Assembly (NCBI GenBank): GCA_036939755.1 | Contig: JALLAZ010000753.1 | Span: 1-16,550 of the forward strand | DNA from: Stephanodiscus triporus | Taxonomy: Eukaryota; Bacillariophyta; Thalassiosirophyceae; Thalassiosirales; Thalassiosiraceae | DNA: 16,550 nt | Direction of reading: 5' to 3' | Part shown: one piece after another, positions 7,322-15,602 of the stretch | How the letters are laid out: the number at the start of each line of letters is the position of its first letter | Numbering within the stretch: the first letter of the stretch is position 1 | Program-made: the position numbers and the translations under genes | The notes under the pieces: generated by a model | What the model saw: the letters and a program-made list of their open reading frames with translations, nothing else | Told to the model about the DNA's origin: nothing | Databases searched by the model: none

Positions 7322-10300
7322 TTACGCGCGCCGATGCCTCTGCCGATTCCGCAGCCGATACCGACGGCGAGGACCGTGGAAGCGGCGAGGCAAGGAGATA
7401 TGCGGGGTGGTATTTTGCTGTGTAGTGATCACCAAGTTAGGGTTGGGGTCATCTCTGCCATCCCCATTGTCATTTTCATTCTTTCTGCCAGCATCATTGC
7501 CGCACAAAGGGGAATTTTGATGATGATGGAGGGGCAATGTCGACGTCGTCATCGCCCCGGAGAAACATGGCACATATGCCAACGCGCAGTGTCGAGGAGG
7601 CGGTGAGGGGACAATGATCTTACTCCTGTTGGGATATTGAGACTGTTGTGGGCATTCTTGTTCTTTTGTGTCAATGCCCCTTTTACTAGTTTCCATAATG
7701 GAATACTCATCGTCCTCAGCCTCGAAATCACAGCAAAAACAGAAGAATTTATTTTTCAACAATTTCGGTAAACTGTGATTGTTGTGCTCATCTTTCTTTT
7801 CGTCAAACCTCGAATCATCAATTGTATTCCATGTGTTGGCAGTGAAGTCATCAGTTTCAATCGTTTCGATGTCATAATTGTTGCTTTCCTGGTGAGCATG
7901 CTCAGTTTGCGTGACAAGATTTTGGCCATCAACCGAAACCTTATTGATCGTTTCGCAGTCATAATGGTCGTCATCCTGCTGTTGCTGAATTCGAGTAGGT
8001 TGATTTTGGCGAAAAATTGCAGCCGAGCCGCCACAACAACCAAGCATTGGACTAGTTGGAGGGGGGTTGTGTTCGTTTTCGATCATTTCGCAATCATGAA
8101 TAGTGTCATCATGCTGTTCTTGAGTTTGAGTAGGTTTATTTTGGCGAAAAATTGCAGCTGAACCAGCACAGCAATCAATTGAACTCCTACCTGGAGGAGG
8201 GTTGTGTTCGCTTGGCTCCGCAACGCTCGGGTCACATTCAGGCACCTCAGGTAGGTGATACACATCGACCTCAAACGGAGTATTGACTAAGAATGATGTA
8301 GGGGTTATATTATGCTCCTCGACATTGGCCGTGGCATCCACCTCCTGTTGACTGATTGAATATGAATGACTTAACGATGCCACCAATATGTCATCCAATA
8401 CGGAGGTTGCCTGGCTGTAAAAGTCCGACGCGGCCTTCTCAACAAAAGTCGTACCCTCGACGATGTTCTCAAAAAATTGATCTTGCTTCGATCTTTCGAG
8501 TTCTGTGATGATCTTATCGAGTGCATTGTCGCCAGTGGCGGCGAGCTGAGTGCTTTGGGTAGTGAGCTCCAACGCGGCACGGGATTCTTTCGCCCTGGCG
8601 AACTCCGCCTTGAGCTGGCATAGCAATTTGGCGCGAGTATAAGGCAAGATGTCAGGCGTGGACTCGCATTCACCCAGTCTACTGACGACTTCGTAAGCCT
8701 GATCTTGTAACTTTATATGGTCAATGGGCGGACCTATGTCGTCCGACTTGATACACTGGCTCGCGACAATCTCTTGCTCGACCAGATCTGGATCAGCAGA
8801 TGGCGCCGCCGTCTGAGCGGTTTGCTGACTCTCCTCTGCTTGGATCATTCGTGATATCTGCAACTCTGTTACCTTGGCACGGTCTTCCTGTGTCTTGCCT
8901 TGCAACTGGTCAAAGTCGACCTCAGGTTTATCCGAAGCACACTCTTTTGACGTGATGAAGGGGCTCTCGGTCGGATCGTAGATCGACGAAGTGAAAGAGA
9001 GCGCTTCGGGGATTGACTTGGACGCCAATGATGGATAGAGAAAATTTTTCGCCTCAATAATCGACGGGGAGGCTGCCACGCTCTCCTCCAATGATTGGGG
9101 CAAAGAAGGGGCCTGGGATTCATTTCTCCCGGCGAGCTCTACCTTGAGTTGGCATTGCGACTTATCAAGATCACTAGCGGTCACATTGTCTGGAAAGAAC
9201 TCGAATTTACCCAGTCTCTCCACGACCTCAAAAAGATGATCTTGTAACTTTGTAAGGTTAATGGGAAGACCGTTGTCGCCCGACTTGGCAAATTCTTGCT
9301 CGGTGGGTTCTTGATCGGAAGCTGAGGGCGCTGTCTGCTCAGTTTTTTGACTCACCACCGCGATGGTTGACTCAGATTCGCCCAGTCTCTTGACGACTTC
9401 GTAAACCTGATCTTGTAACTTTGTGAGGTTGATGGGTGGACCGTTGTCGCCCGACTTGATGCACTGGCCCGTGACAATATCTTGCTCGATCGGATCTGGA
9501 TGAGCAGAAAGCGCCACCGTCAGAGCGGTTTGTTGACCCTCCTCTGCTTGGAACATTCGTGATTTTTGCAACTCCACTACCATGGCATGTACTTCCTCTA
9601 TCTGGCCTTGCAATTTGGAAAAGTCGACATCCGAAGCACACTCGTTCGACTTGATGGTGGGGCTTTGGGTCAGATCGTACGTCGAAGAGGTGAAAGAGAG
9701 CGCTTTCGGAATCGACGTGTTCGCTGATGGCGGAAGGGGCAAAGGATTCGTCACAACAATCGACGGAGAGGCCGCCTCGCTCTCCGCATCGTTCCCCTCG
9801 GCAATCGACCTGCGATAGCCGTCGCCCAATTTCATCCTTAGAACGTCGCAAACGACGCACCTCGTCGATCCGTCCCCAAGGAACAACTCCGGACCGCCGC
9901 ACTCGACACAAGATTGACCTTCCGTCATCGTACCGCCTCGTCCCTGCTCCCGCGCGATCTCGATGCACACCGCGTCCGATATCGGGCACATGCCCTCTCC
10001 TCCGCCGCCAACTGCCGCGGCCGCGATGCGCTTGGATGCGGCCTCGTTTATCGTCGGACGGAGTTTTTCGATCGGGCAGTACGCGCACTCCTCCCTCTGG
10101 CTGAGGTTGACGTTGACACGTATGGCGGAGGAAGGCTTCTTGGTCAGGAGTGCCATGGTGCATTTCGGGCAGCGATCCCGCGTCATCGTGTATCCGGCGA
10201 GGATCATCTCGCACTGCACCTTCATCGCGAGGGTCCTGCTGTGCGGATTGTTCTTCCTGTCGTCGTTCGTCGTCGTTCCGGAGGCGGCGGGGGATATAGC

Positions 10301-11032
10301 CCCGGATGGGGGCACTACGACGCCCGTGGCACCGAAAGCCGACGAGGCGAAAATGCCATTCCATCGGTCGACGAGGCACTTCCTACTCCCGACGCTCCCG
10401 CTGTCATCCGTGACGATATTGGGCCCGTCGGCAATGTTGCCGACGACGCTCCTGTCGTCGCCGGCAACATGCCGCGATCCATCGGCGCGATCGGCGGCCT
10501 CGAAGGTGACCTTTTGTCTGTTCCCCAGGAAGGAGAGATCGGCGTCGAAGGTGACCTTTTTGCCCCTCGACGACATCGTCGGCGAGGTTTCCGAGTACGA
10601 CGATTCCCGAGACGGCGGAGGCGGAATCGCGATGGACCTCGACGACGACGACGACGACGGTCGGCGGGTCATGCCGCGCAATGCCCGGCTCTTGGCATTC
10701 AGCGAAGCGAGCTTGGAATCGATGTCCGACGACCCCAGACGACCGATCGTCATCGTTGGCGCCGATGCCGCGACGACTCTTGTCGTCGCGACGTTGACCG
10801 CGCCGTCGAAGTCGGAATCGCCATAATCGCGGGTCGAATATCGAGCGAGATGCACGGTGTTATCGTCGTCGCGAGACGAGGGAAGCGACGCCGATTCGTA
10901 CTCCCCCGGAGGATCCATTCGCCGGGCAATCGGGAGGCGACTGGACCACCCGCTTATTGAATTAACTGGAGAGAAACACGGCACCGAAAGCTCGCTCCGA
11001 CCATCGCATATGGAAATCCCGTCGAGCGACAT
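7322..11032 (-). CDS. Large zinc-ribbon protein (Sjogren's/scleroderma autoantigen p27-like) with duplicated coiled-coil-like tail
   Basis: The 1236-aa product has no catalytic domain that I recognise. I start it at ATG 11032 (MSLDGISIC); the frame is open to 11122, but the only earlier candidate is TTG, unlikely in a eukaryote. Order: residues 1-265 are disordered and Ser/Asp/Arg-rich with a repeated KVTF motif (159-162, 174-177). Residues 266-325 form a four-cysteine ribbon (C288/C291, C316/C319) preceded by MILAGYTMTRDRCPKC, which closely resembles the Auto_anti-p27 pattern. A second, shorter ribbon has C375/C378 and C392/C395. From about 422 a block of ~130 residues occurs twice (422-555, 655-791) with a partial copy between (583-610), rich in heptad-like LQ/E/K. 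Residues 942-1027 hold a tandem pair with CC and GSAAIFRQN. The C-terminus is acidic, then basic. The p27 family has been linked to zinc binding and possibly mitosis; function here is unknown. It diverges from the next gene across about 570 bases. Confidence 0.75.
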   Translation of the reverse strand: MSLDGISICDGRSELSVPCFSPVNSISGWSSRLPIARRMDPPGEYESASLPSSRDDDNTVHLARYSTRDYGDSDFDGAVNVATTRVVAASAPTMTIGRLGSSDIDSKLASLNAKSRALRGMTRRPSSSSSSRSIAIPPPPSRESSYSETSPTMSSRGKKVTFDADLSFLGNRQKVTFEAADRADGSRHVAGDDRSVVGNIADGPNIVTDDSGSVGSRKCLVDRWNGIFASSAFGATGVVVPPSGAISPAASGTTTNDDRKNNPHSRTLAMKVQCEMILAGYTMTRDRCPKCTMALLTKKPSSAIRVNVNLSQREECAYCPIEKLRPTINEAASKRIAAAAVGGGGEGMCPISDAVCIEIAREQGRGGTMTEGQSCVECGGPELFLGDGSTRCVVCDVLRMKLGDGYRRSIAEGNDAESEAASPSIVVTNPLPLPPSANTSIPKALSFTSSTYDLTQSPTIKSNECASDVDFSKLQGQIEEVHAMVVELQKSRMFQAEEGQQTALTVALSAHPDPIEQDIVTGQCIKSGDNGPPINLTKLQDQVYEVVKRLGESESTIAVVSQKTEQTAPSASDQEPTEQEFAKSGDNGLPINLTKLQDHLFEVVERLGKFEFFPDNVTASDLDKSQCQLKVELAGRNESQAPSLPQSLEESVAASPSIIEAKNFLYPSLASKSIPEALSFTSSIYDPTESPFITSKECASDKPEVDFDQLQGKTQEDRAKVTELQISRMIQAEESQQTAQTAAPSADPDLVEQEIVASQCIKSDDIGPPIDHIKLQDQAYEVVSRLGECESTPDILPYTRAKLLCQLKAEFARAKESRAALELTTQSTQLAATGDNALDKIITELERSKQDQFFENIVEGTTFVEKAASDFYSQATSVLDDILVASLSHSYSISQQEVDATANVEEHNITPTSFLVNTPFEVDVYHLPEVPECDPSVAEPSEHNPPPGRSSIDCCAGSAAIFRQNKPTQTQEQHDDTIHDCEMIENEHNPPPTSPMLGCCGGSAAIFRQNQPTRIQQQQDDDHYDCETINKVSVDGQNLVTQTEHAHQESNNYDIETIETDDFTANTWNTIDDSRFDEKKDEHNNHSLPKLLKNKFFCFCCDFEAEDDEYSIMETSKRGIDTKEQECPQQSQYPNRSKIIVPSPPPRHCALAYVPCFSGAMTTSTLPLHHHQNSPLCGNDAGRKNENDNGDGRDDPNPNLVITTQQNTTPHISLPRRFHGPRRRYRLRNRQRHRRA
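7952..8209 (-). repeat. Tandem two-copy CC/GSAAIFRQN repeat
   Basis: Two adjacent units of about 43 codons share EHNPPP, a cysteine pair (C954-C955 and C999-C1000), then GSAAIFRQN and a D-rich stretch ending CE(M/T)I. A third cysteine cluster, FFCFCCDFEAEDD (C1098, C1100, C1101), follows further on. The cysteine pairs could be lipid-anchored or metal-binding; I do not recognise the motif. Confidence 0.85.
8660..9769 (-). repeat. Internal duplication of ~130 codons in the zinc-ribbon gene
   Basis: The two long copies are encoded at 9769-9368 and 9070-8660, with a short third copy of the LTKLQD part at 9286-9203. Shared landmarks, in order, are SIP(K/E)ALSFTSS, ECASD, LQG, SRM(F/I)QAEE, QCIKS, KLQDQ and EVV(K/S)RLGE. 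Well over half of the aligned residues match. The copies have small in-frame length differences, so the reading frame has been kept. Confidence 0.85.
10058..10237 (-). other. p27-like zinc-ribbon domain 1
   Basis: The encoded segment has M-x-x-G-Y-T, then CPKC, about 24 residues, then CAYC. This spacing suits a four-cysteine zinc ribbon and the GYT-x5-CPxC lead-in matches the Sjogren's/scleroderma autoantigen 1 family as I know it. A related shorter pair (CVECGG ... CVVC) follows at 9848-9910. Confidence 0.6.
10641..10658. repeat. (GAC)6 microsatellite encoding poly-serine
   Basis: Six GAC units on the plus strand read as TCG x6 on the coding minus strand, giving six serines in the disordered N-terminal region of the zinc-ribbon protein. 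Confidence 0.95.
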
Positions 11033-11600
11033 GGCATAAACAATAATTATCGTGGGCGTCGACAGATACGGATCGGTGAGTGAGGGAAAGGCTACTATCT
11101 CATTTTCCTGTCGGCTACGCAACTCTTAGAACCGTTTCAACGGTCGGGCGATAGGCCGGAATTCGTAGCCCCCACCAAAAAATCGGATGCAAAATTTGTG
11201 AGAGTGTGACAAGAAATCCGAGCCCTACAACTTCCGATTCCGGCTTCGTTTCTCTCTCGGTACGAAATGGCGGGCTCCTTTCCTCCTCTATGTGCTTAGA
11301 GTTCTGAGAATATATTATATATTTGTAATGGAATTTCTTGCTAGCTAAAAAAACGTTTACTCTATTCTTATGGACAATTATTTGTAGAGTATAATATTAG
11401 AGTATCTTTAATTAAGAACATATTTACAGAACCCTATGCTGAACGGAAGGGAGAATGAGAAAAAAAAAATAATATGTGAAGAGCGCTGAACGTTAGACGA
11501 TGAGATAGAGTATGAGATCATCCAGAGCGCAGCGAAGTTCACCCTAATCGATCATCGGAGCGCCGGGCAGAGACGCTTCCGCACACAACATCCAAGAACG
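11033..11600. promoter_or_regulatory. Shared intergenic region between divergent genes (candidate bidirectional promoter)
   Basis: About 570 bases separate the ATG of the minus-strand zinc-ribbon gene from the ATG of the plus-strand membrane-protein gene. The middle (about 11290-11480) is strongly AT-rich against GC-rich flanking coding DNA and includes AATATATTATATATT near 11308. Both 5' UTRs and promoters must lie here. No specific element can be assigned with confidence. Confidence 0.5.
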
Positions 11601-13596
11601 ATGAATGTACTCCCAACCCTCCTCACGCGCCCCCCCAATGATCTGACCGCCTCGTCGTCATCATCTTCGTCAGCCCCCGTCGAGCTACCACGACGACGAC
11701 GACGACGAATCATCGCCGACGAGGGACGGCGGACGACGACGACGACGACGACGACGACCGCGTCCGCGAAATACCTGAGGCATATCGCGGGGGCCGGACG
11801 TCGCCTCGAGGGCGGCGGCGTCGAGGCCACGTCGACGAACGGCACGACGCTGCTCGTCGTGGGCGCGACGGGGACGGGGATCACCCTCCTCCTCCTGATC
11901 GTCGGGCTGTGTCGCGCGAGGAGGGCCCATCGCGGCGTCAACGACGGCGCGACGAAGGAGGAGAAGGGCGAGGAGAGGAGGAGGCGTCGAGCTGGCACTA
12001 CTCCCGACGACGACGACGACGTCGCGTTCGAGCCGGGGAAGAACAATCCGAGGACGACTCCCCACGGCAAGAAGAAGATCACCATCATGACCCCCCCCAC
12101 CTTCTTCACGAGGAAGGCCTCGAGCTCGTCGGGCGTCGGACGACCGGGGGCCGACTCGGAAGATGCGATCCCCCCCCCCCCCCCCCCCTCCATCCCCGCC
12201 CCGCCTGAATCTGCCGCCGTCGGCGGCGTCGGATCCGTACCAGACCGCCGACGACGACGAGTCGGACGCGGACTTCCGTCGCGCGCGCGCCGCGCTCCTC
12301 CTCCTCGATCGCGATCGATCGGGATCGATCGACGGCGGAAACGGCGACGGATGGGGCAGCCTCGCTCGTACCCTCTCGGGCGACGACGGCATGTCCTACG
12401 GCTTCACGGTCGACGGGGAGAGCCTCGCGCCCGCCTCCCCCCGCGGATGCGGCGGCGATACGGTCGTCGTCGCGCCCGGGGTCGGCATCGTCGGCGGCGA
12501 GGACGATTCCGCGATCGGCGCCGGGGGGGTATCCTCCTTCTCCAACGAGAAGGGCGTATTCCGCTGGAACGAGGACGGCACGAAGATGGTGTACATTCCC
12601 GCGACGTCCGGGGGGGGGATCGAAGAGCGCGAGCAGAACGGTTTCGTGTTCGACGAGAAGAAGAAGAAGTGGGTAGTGAGGGGGCAGGCGAGGGGGCAGG
12701 TCGTAGGAGCGAGGGGGGTGAGATTCCCGTCGGCCCCGGCCGTCGACGGGTCCCACGGGGGGGGCGGCGGCGGCGGGGGGGGGGGGGGGGGGGCGGTGAC
12801 GAGGCGAATGCGATCGGCCGATTCCGCGACGACGGGGATCTCGGCGATGTCGGAATTCACGTACGACGACGTCGCCCTGTCGGGCCCGGGGATCGCGCTC
12901 CCCCCCCGCTCCCCCGGCATCGCCGACGAGCAGGACGAGCAGGGTGTGGAGGTGCCGATGTACGGCGAGGGGGAGGAGTTCGTACCGAACACGGACGTGT
13001 ATCAGCTGCTCCATCCCTTCGCCGACGACTCGATGAGCGCCGTGACGGGGTTTACCGAGACAACGCCGGCGGCGGCGTCGGCCGCCGCGTCCCCCGGGCA
13101 CGTCGTGACGCCCGAGAGGACGCCCCGCGGCGAGGACTCGTCCCGCACGACGAACGGCGATCCCGGACGGATCGTCCCGAGAGCAAGGCGCGCGCCGCCG
13201 AACAGGCTGAAGATCGCCGAGGACACCCCCTTCGACGAGGAAATACCCTTCGACGAGCGTTCGAGGACGAAGGACTCTTCGGGGAGCGTCGTCCGTGCGA
13301 ATTCAAGGAGGAGGACGACGACGCGCGGCCCCGTCGTGCCCGGCATGCCGGACTTTTCGGACGACGACGCGTCCGACTCGGAGGCGAGCGGTGGCAGCGC
13401 CAGCAGCGAACAGGTATTGGAAGATTTGGACAAGCTCTCCAAGTTCATGATGGAGAGGAAGCGCAGTTCGAAAAGCCAACGGGGTCATCAATCCAGGAGC
13501 GGGGGCTCCACGTCGAGGGCTGTGTTCGGAGGCGGCGGTGGGGGAGGTGGTGGCAGGACCGGTAGAAAATCGTCTTTTGGTAGTCGAGGGATATGA
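11601..13596 (+). CDS. Single-pass membrane protein with acidic low-complexity domain; frame change at a C19 run
   Basis: I do not recognise the family. ATG 11601 has A at -3. The first segment (frame of 11601) encodes S, R and T homopolymers, a transmembrane helix at about residues 83-103 (LLVVGATGTGITLLLLIVGLC) followed by a basic stop-transfer, then DDDDD and a proline run. At the C run (12170-12188) coding sense moves to the +1 frame, which continues with DPYQTADDDESDADF, FSNEKGVFRWNEDGTKMVYI and EQVLEDLDKLSKFMMERKR, and ends at TGA 13594-13596. Joined, this would be about 665 aa. The most likely cause is a miscounted C tract or a polymorphism (18 or 21 C would restore the frame). A second, much shorter gene starting at the internal ATG 12163 is less likely because it would lose the membrane helix. 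The C-terminal half is acidic, Ser/Gly-rich and probably disordered, with a basic end. Confidence 0.65.
11732..11758. repeat. (GAC)9 microsatellite encoding poly-threonine
   Basis: Nine perfect GAC units, read in the ACG frame, give a run of threonines in the N-terminal part of the membrane protein. A shorter (CGA)6 run encoding six arginines lies at 11691-11708, and (GAC)5 encoding five aspartates at 12006-12020. Confidence 0.95.
12170..12188. repeat. C19 homopolymer at the reading-frame switch
   Basis: Nineteen consecutive C encode a proline run in any frame, so the length of the tract sets the downstream frame. Coding sense changes from the frame of 11601 to the frame of 12163 across it. 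Confidence 0.95.
12775..12793. repeat. G19 homopolymer encoding poly-glycine
   Basis: Nineteen consecutive G lie within a longer glycine-coding stretch that begins at about 12757. The same frame is convincing on both sides, so this tract as given keeps the reading frame, unlike the C19 run. Confidence 0.95.
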
Positions 13597-14194
13597 ATGA
13601 GAGGGAAGAATTCTTGTGTGTGTAGGGATCGTGCCATGAGGAGGGGCATTGACGAAGGAGCAGAAGGGGGCCAAGACGCTGAGCAGAAGAGGAAGGATAT
13701 GCATTTTCCGATGCGCCGTTATGCGCTTCGCGCCTTAATTATCTATTGAGAATGACGACGACAATGGAGCATGTAACCTTTTTTATGATACAGAGCAATG
13801 AGATGCAGTGAATTTCACCAATGACAATCGAATACGCATGTGAACCTTATTTTATGATATGGAGCAATAAGTTGTAGTGGATTTCACTATAAATTGAGTA
13901 GGCAAAGTACAGGTACCCTCTCCGCAAGGAACACACGCAGAGCAAGATGGCCGCATTCTCCTCATGCAATAAATCACCAGAATCGATTGTGTCAAAAAAG
14001 GAAGGGGCGGGAGTGCCGAGCCAACGAGCAGACGCCGGATTAATTTGCAAGGGCGCCTGTGGTCACGGCTTTGCGTCTTGTGAAGTGACTGGTCTTGTAA
14101 ATCCAGGCACCAATTTCCTCTCCGTTGGAAAAGTTTGGGTTGGTTATAGAAGGATGAAGGGCGGGTGATTGACAAACAGCGGCAAGACTGATGT
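13597..14194. other. Intergenic region after the membrane-protein gene
   Basis: This holds the 3' flank of the plus-strand gene and the downstream flank of the decayed zinc-repeat array. No gene is recognised; frames at 13852-14168 on either strand have no motif. The only structure is the direct repeat at 13770-13889. Confidence 0.5.
13770..13889. repeat. Imperfect tandem direct repeat (~67-base period)
   Basis: 13770-13820 and 13837-13889 share CATGT(G)AACCTT, TTTATGATA, GAGCAAT(G/A)AG, TG(C/T)AGTG and ATTTCAC in the same order. The function is unknown; it may be a small duplication in non-coding DNA. Confidence 0.8.
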
Positions 14195-14919
14195 TCATTT
14201 GCAGATTGCACACCTGATTTCCTGTCCCCTCGGCGTCGAAAACCGCAGCCATGGCATTGCAGCCCTGGGGAGGCTGGGGAGGATTTCTTCCACTTCGCAC
14301 TTGGCAGTGGCGAGACAATATACATCATGTATTTTGCACACTCCACCCCAAACAGCTTGGTTGGCGCATCCCTCATGGCTGCAATGTTTCTTATATACAT
14401 TCGTGCCATGCATGGTACAAAGTCCACCCTTTTGGGCTCGTTAGGCGCATCCCTCATGGCTGCAGCGCTTCATCTTCGCATCATGCCTCCAGCAAACTCC
14501 TCCATTTATGGCTAGTTTGGCGCATCCGATGTGACTGCAACGTTTCCTCTTTGCACTATGAGCTACACAAACTCCGCCCTTTTGGGGAAAAATTGGCGCA
14601 TCCCTCGTGACTGCAGGGTTTCACCTCGCGCCATGCCGGGTACAAACGCCATCCTGAACGACAATGTTGGTGCAGCCCTCATGGCTGCATTCTTTCGCCT
14701 TCGAGCCATGCCTTTTGCAAACTCCACCCTGAATGGCTTGTTTGGTGCATCCCTCATGGCTGCTGGTTTCCTATGTTCGCCACAAACTCCTCCATTTACG
14801 GCTCTATTGACACATCCCTTGTGGCTGAAGCGTTTCACAATCACACCATGAGCTAAACAAACTCCTCCCTTTTGGGCATTGTTGGCGCATCCCTCGTGGC
14901 TGCAGTGTTTCTTACCCAT
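14195..14919 (-). pseudogene. Decayed CSHEGC zinc-repeat array, eight units
   Basis: Eight copies of a C-x4-C-x9-C-x2-H unit (for example CSHEGCANQAVWGGVCKIH) follow each other with a period of 25-27 codons. This repeat is common in stramenopile proteins, often annotated as WRKY19-like although no WRKY domain is seen here; zinc binding is expected, function unknown. ATG 14919 has an ideal context (ACC before, G after), and the last unit is followed by a tail ending RCAICK and TGA 14195-14197. Lesions: the first Cys of unit 2 is Phe; a frameshift near 14758-14772 lies before unit 3, whose first Cys is Ser; one base is lost between units 4 and 5; one base is gained inside unit 5; unit 7 has an in-frame TAA (14441-14443). 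So many breaks point to a pseudogene, not to errors. Confidence 0.8.
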
Positions 14920-15081
14920 GGTTGCCAGTTTCTGTATTATATTTGGTTTGGGGGGGACCTAGTTTCAGGGGGGGCGGGCGTGCACAGATAATAATAGTTA
15001 CAACACAACCTCTGGGTCTCTCCTTCGTGTTTCCCGCCAATTGATCTGGACCACCCCACTTTTTTTGTAGGTACCGGGGCC

Positions 15082-15082
15082 N
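15082..15082. other. Undetermined base; probable assembly join
   Basis: The only N in the window lies exactly where similarity to the intact ATPase gene begins (15083). Sequence to its left (14920-15081, including T-rich and G-rich runs) has no counterpart in that gene. Confidence 0.7.
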
Positions 15083-15602
15083 TAGTTCCAATCCTCTTGA
15101 CGAGATACTCGATCTGAACCCTGTCATTCTCCAAACTCTCCTCTTGGCCGGGAAAACAAGGCGGAATGTTCTTCAAGGCCTTCTCCAAAAGACGCGCGAA
15201 TGCCCGATGAGTTCGCTCCGAGCTCAAATCGCCCAAGTCCTTCGATGATACCGCAAAAGGTGCATCGGGTCCGGAATCGACCTTCGTGAAGACGGCATTC
15301 ACAATGGAAGATCGGACCAACTGGATGGAGCGGAAGGATACGTCAACGAGATCAGCAAGGCCGCCAAGGCGTGGTGACTGGATCCCTCCTTTGGCAGTCA
15401 GGCCGACCTTGGCGTTGCCCGACTCAACCTCGAGTGGTGTCGCGCCATTTTTGAAACTCTCTATCAATGGTTTCATCGAAGAGCCTTCGACATCTTCCGT
15501 CGTGGCCGATTTGGTCTCATTGTTATCCTTTGGATTTGAATCGGCTGGAAATGTCTTCACCATCATTGGAAATAATGTTTCTGGCACTACCGTTTGTACC
15601 AT
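15083..15602 (-). CDS. 5' part of a second P2B Ca2+-ATPase gene, cut at the N
   Basis: From ATG 15602 the frame encodes about 173 residues before the N. The first ~100 (MVQTVVPETLFPMMVKTF, later GGIQSPRLGGLADL) have no signal peptide and do not match the intact ATPase. From 15301 to 15083 the sequence matches the intact gene at 4450-4232 without gaps over 219 bases, with about 12 differences, covering residues 69-140 of the complete pump (NAV(S/F)TKVDSGP to VKRIGT). Past the N the frame runs on without any ATPase similarity to a stop near 14937, so no membrane or catalytic part is present here. It may be a real second gene whose remainder lies elsewhere because of an assembly join, or a truncated duplicate. 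Confidence 0.65.

Noticed and set aside
9914..10960. Two long plus-strand frames (9914-10960 and 9963-10826) opposite the zinc-ribbon gene
   Set aside because: They lie antisense to a convincing cysteine-ribbon coding region, have no recognisable motif, and are rich in R, S and D as expected for shadows of GC-rich repeat-containing codons.
11033..11122. 30-codon N-terminal extension of the zinc-ribbon protein
   Set aside because: The first codon at 11122 is TTG, not ATG; the first ATG in frame is 11032, the normal eukaryotic choice.
12106..13101. Minus-strand frames of 331 aa (12106-13101) and 198 aa (12396-12992)
   Set aside because: Proline- and arginine-rich antisense shadows of the acidic plus-strand protein; no domain, and the homopolymers keep all frames open.
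12190..13565. Continuation of the 11601 frame past the C19 run to 13565
   Set aside because: It turns into a long string of R and G (RRRR, GRRR) without domains, while the +1 frame gives normal protein-like sequence such as VFRWNEDGTKMVYI.
14251..14851. Plus-strand frames across the CSHEGC array (14251-14610, 14531-14851)
   Set aside because: Their repeated GASLMAA-type words are the complement of the zinc-repeat codons on the minus strand.
15068..15081. GGTACCGGGGCC next to the N as possible cloning-vector polylinker
   Set aside because: It resembles a KpnI-ApaI polylinker but is not exact, and the flanking sequence does not continue as a known vector.
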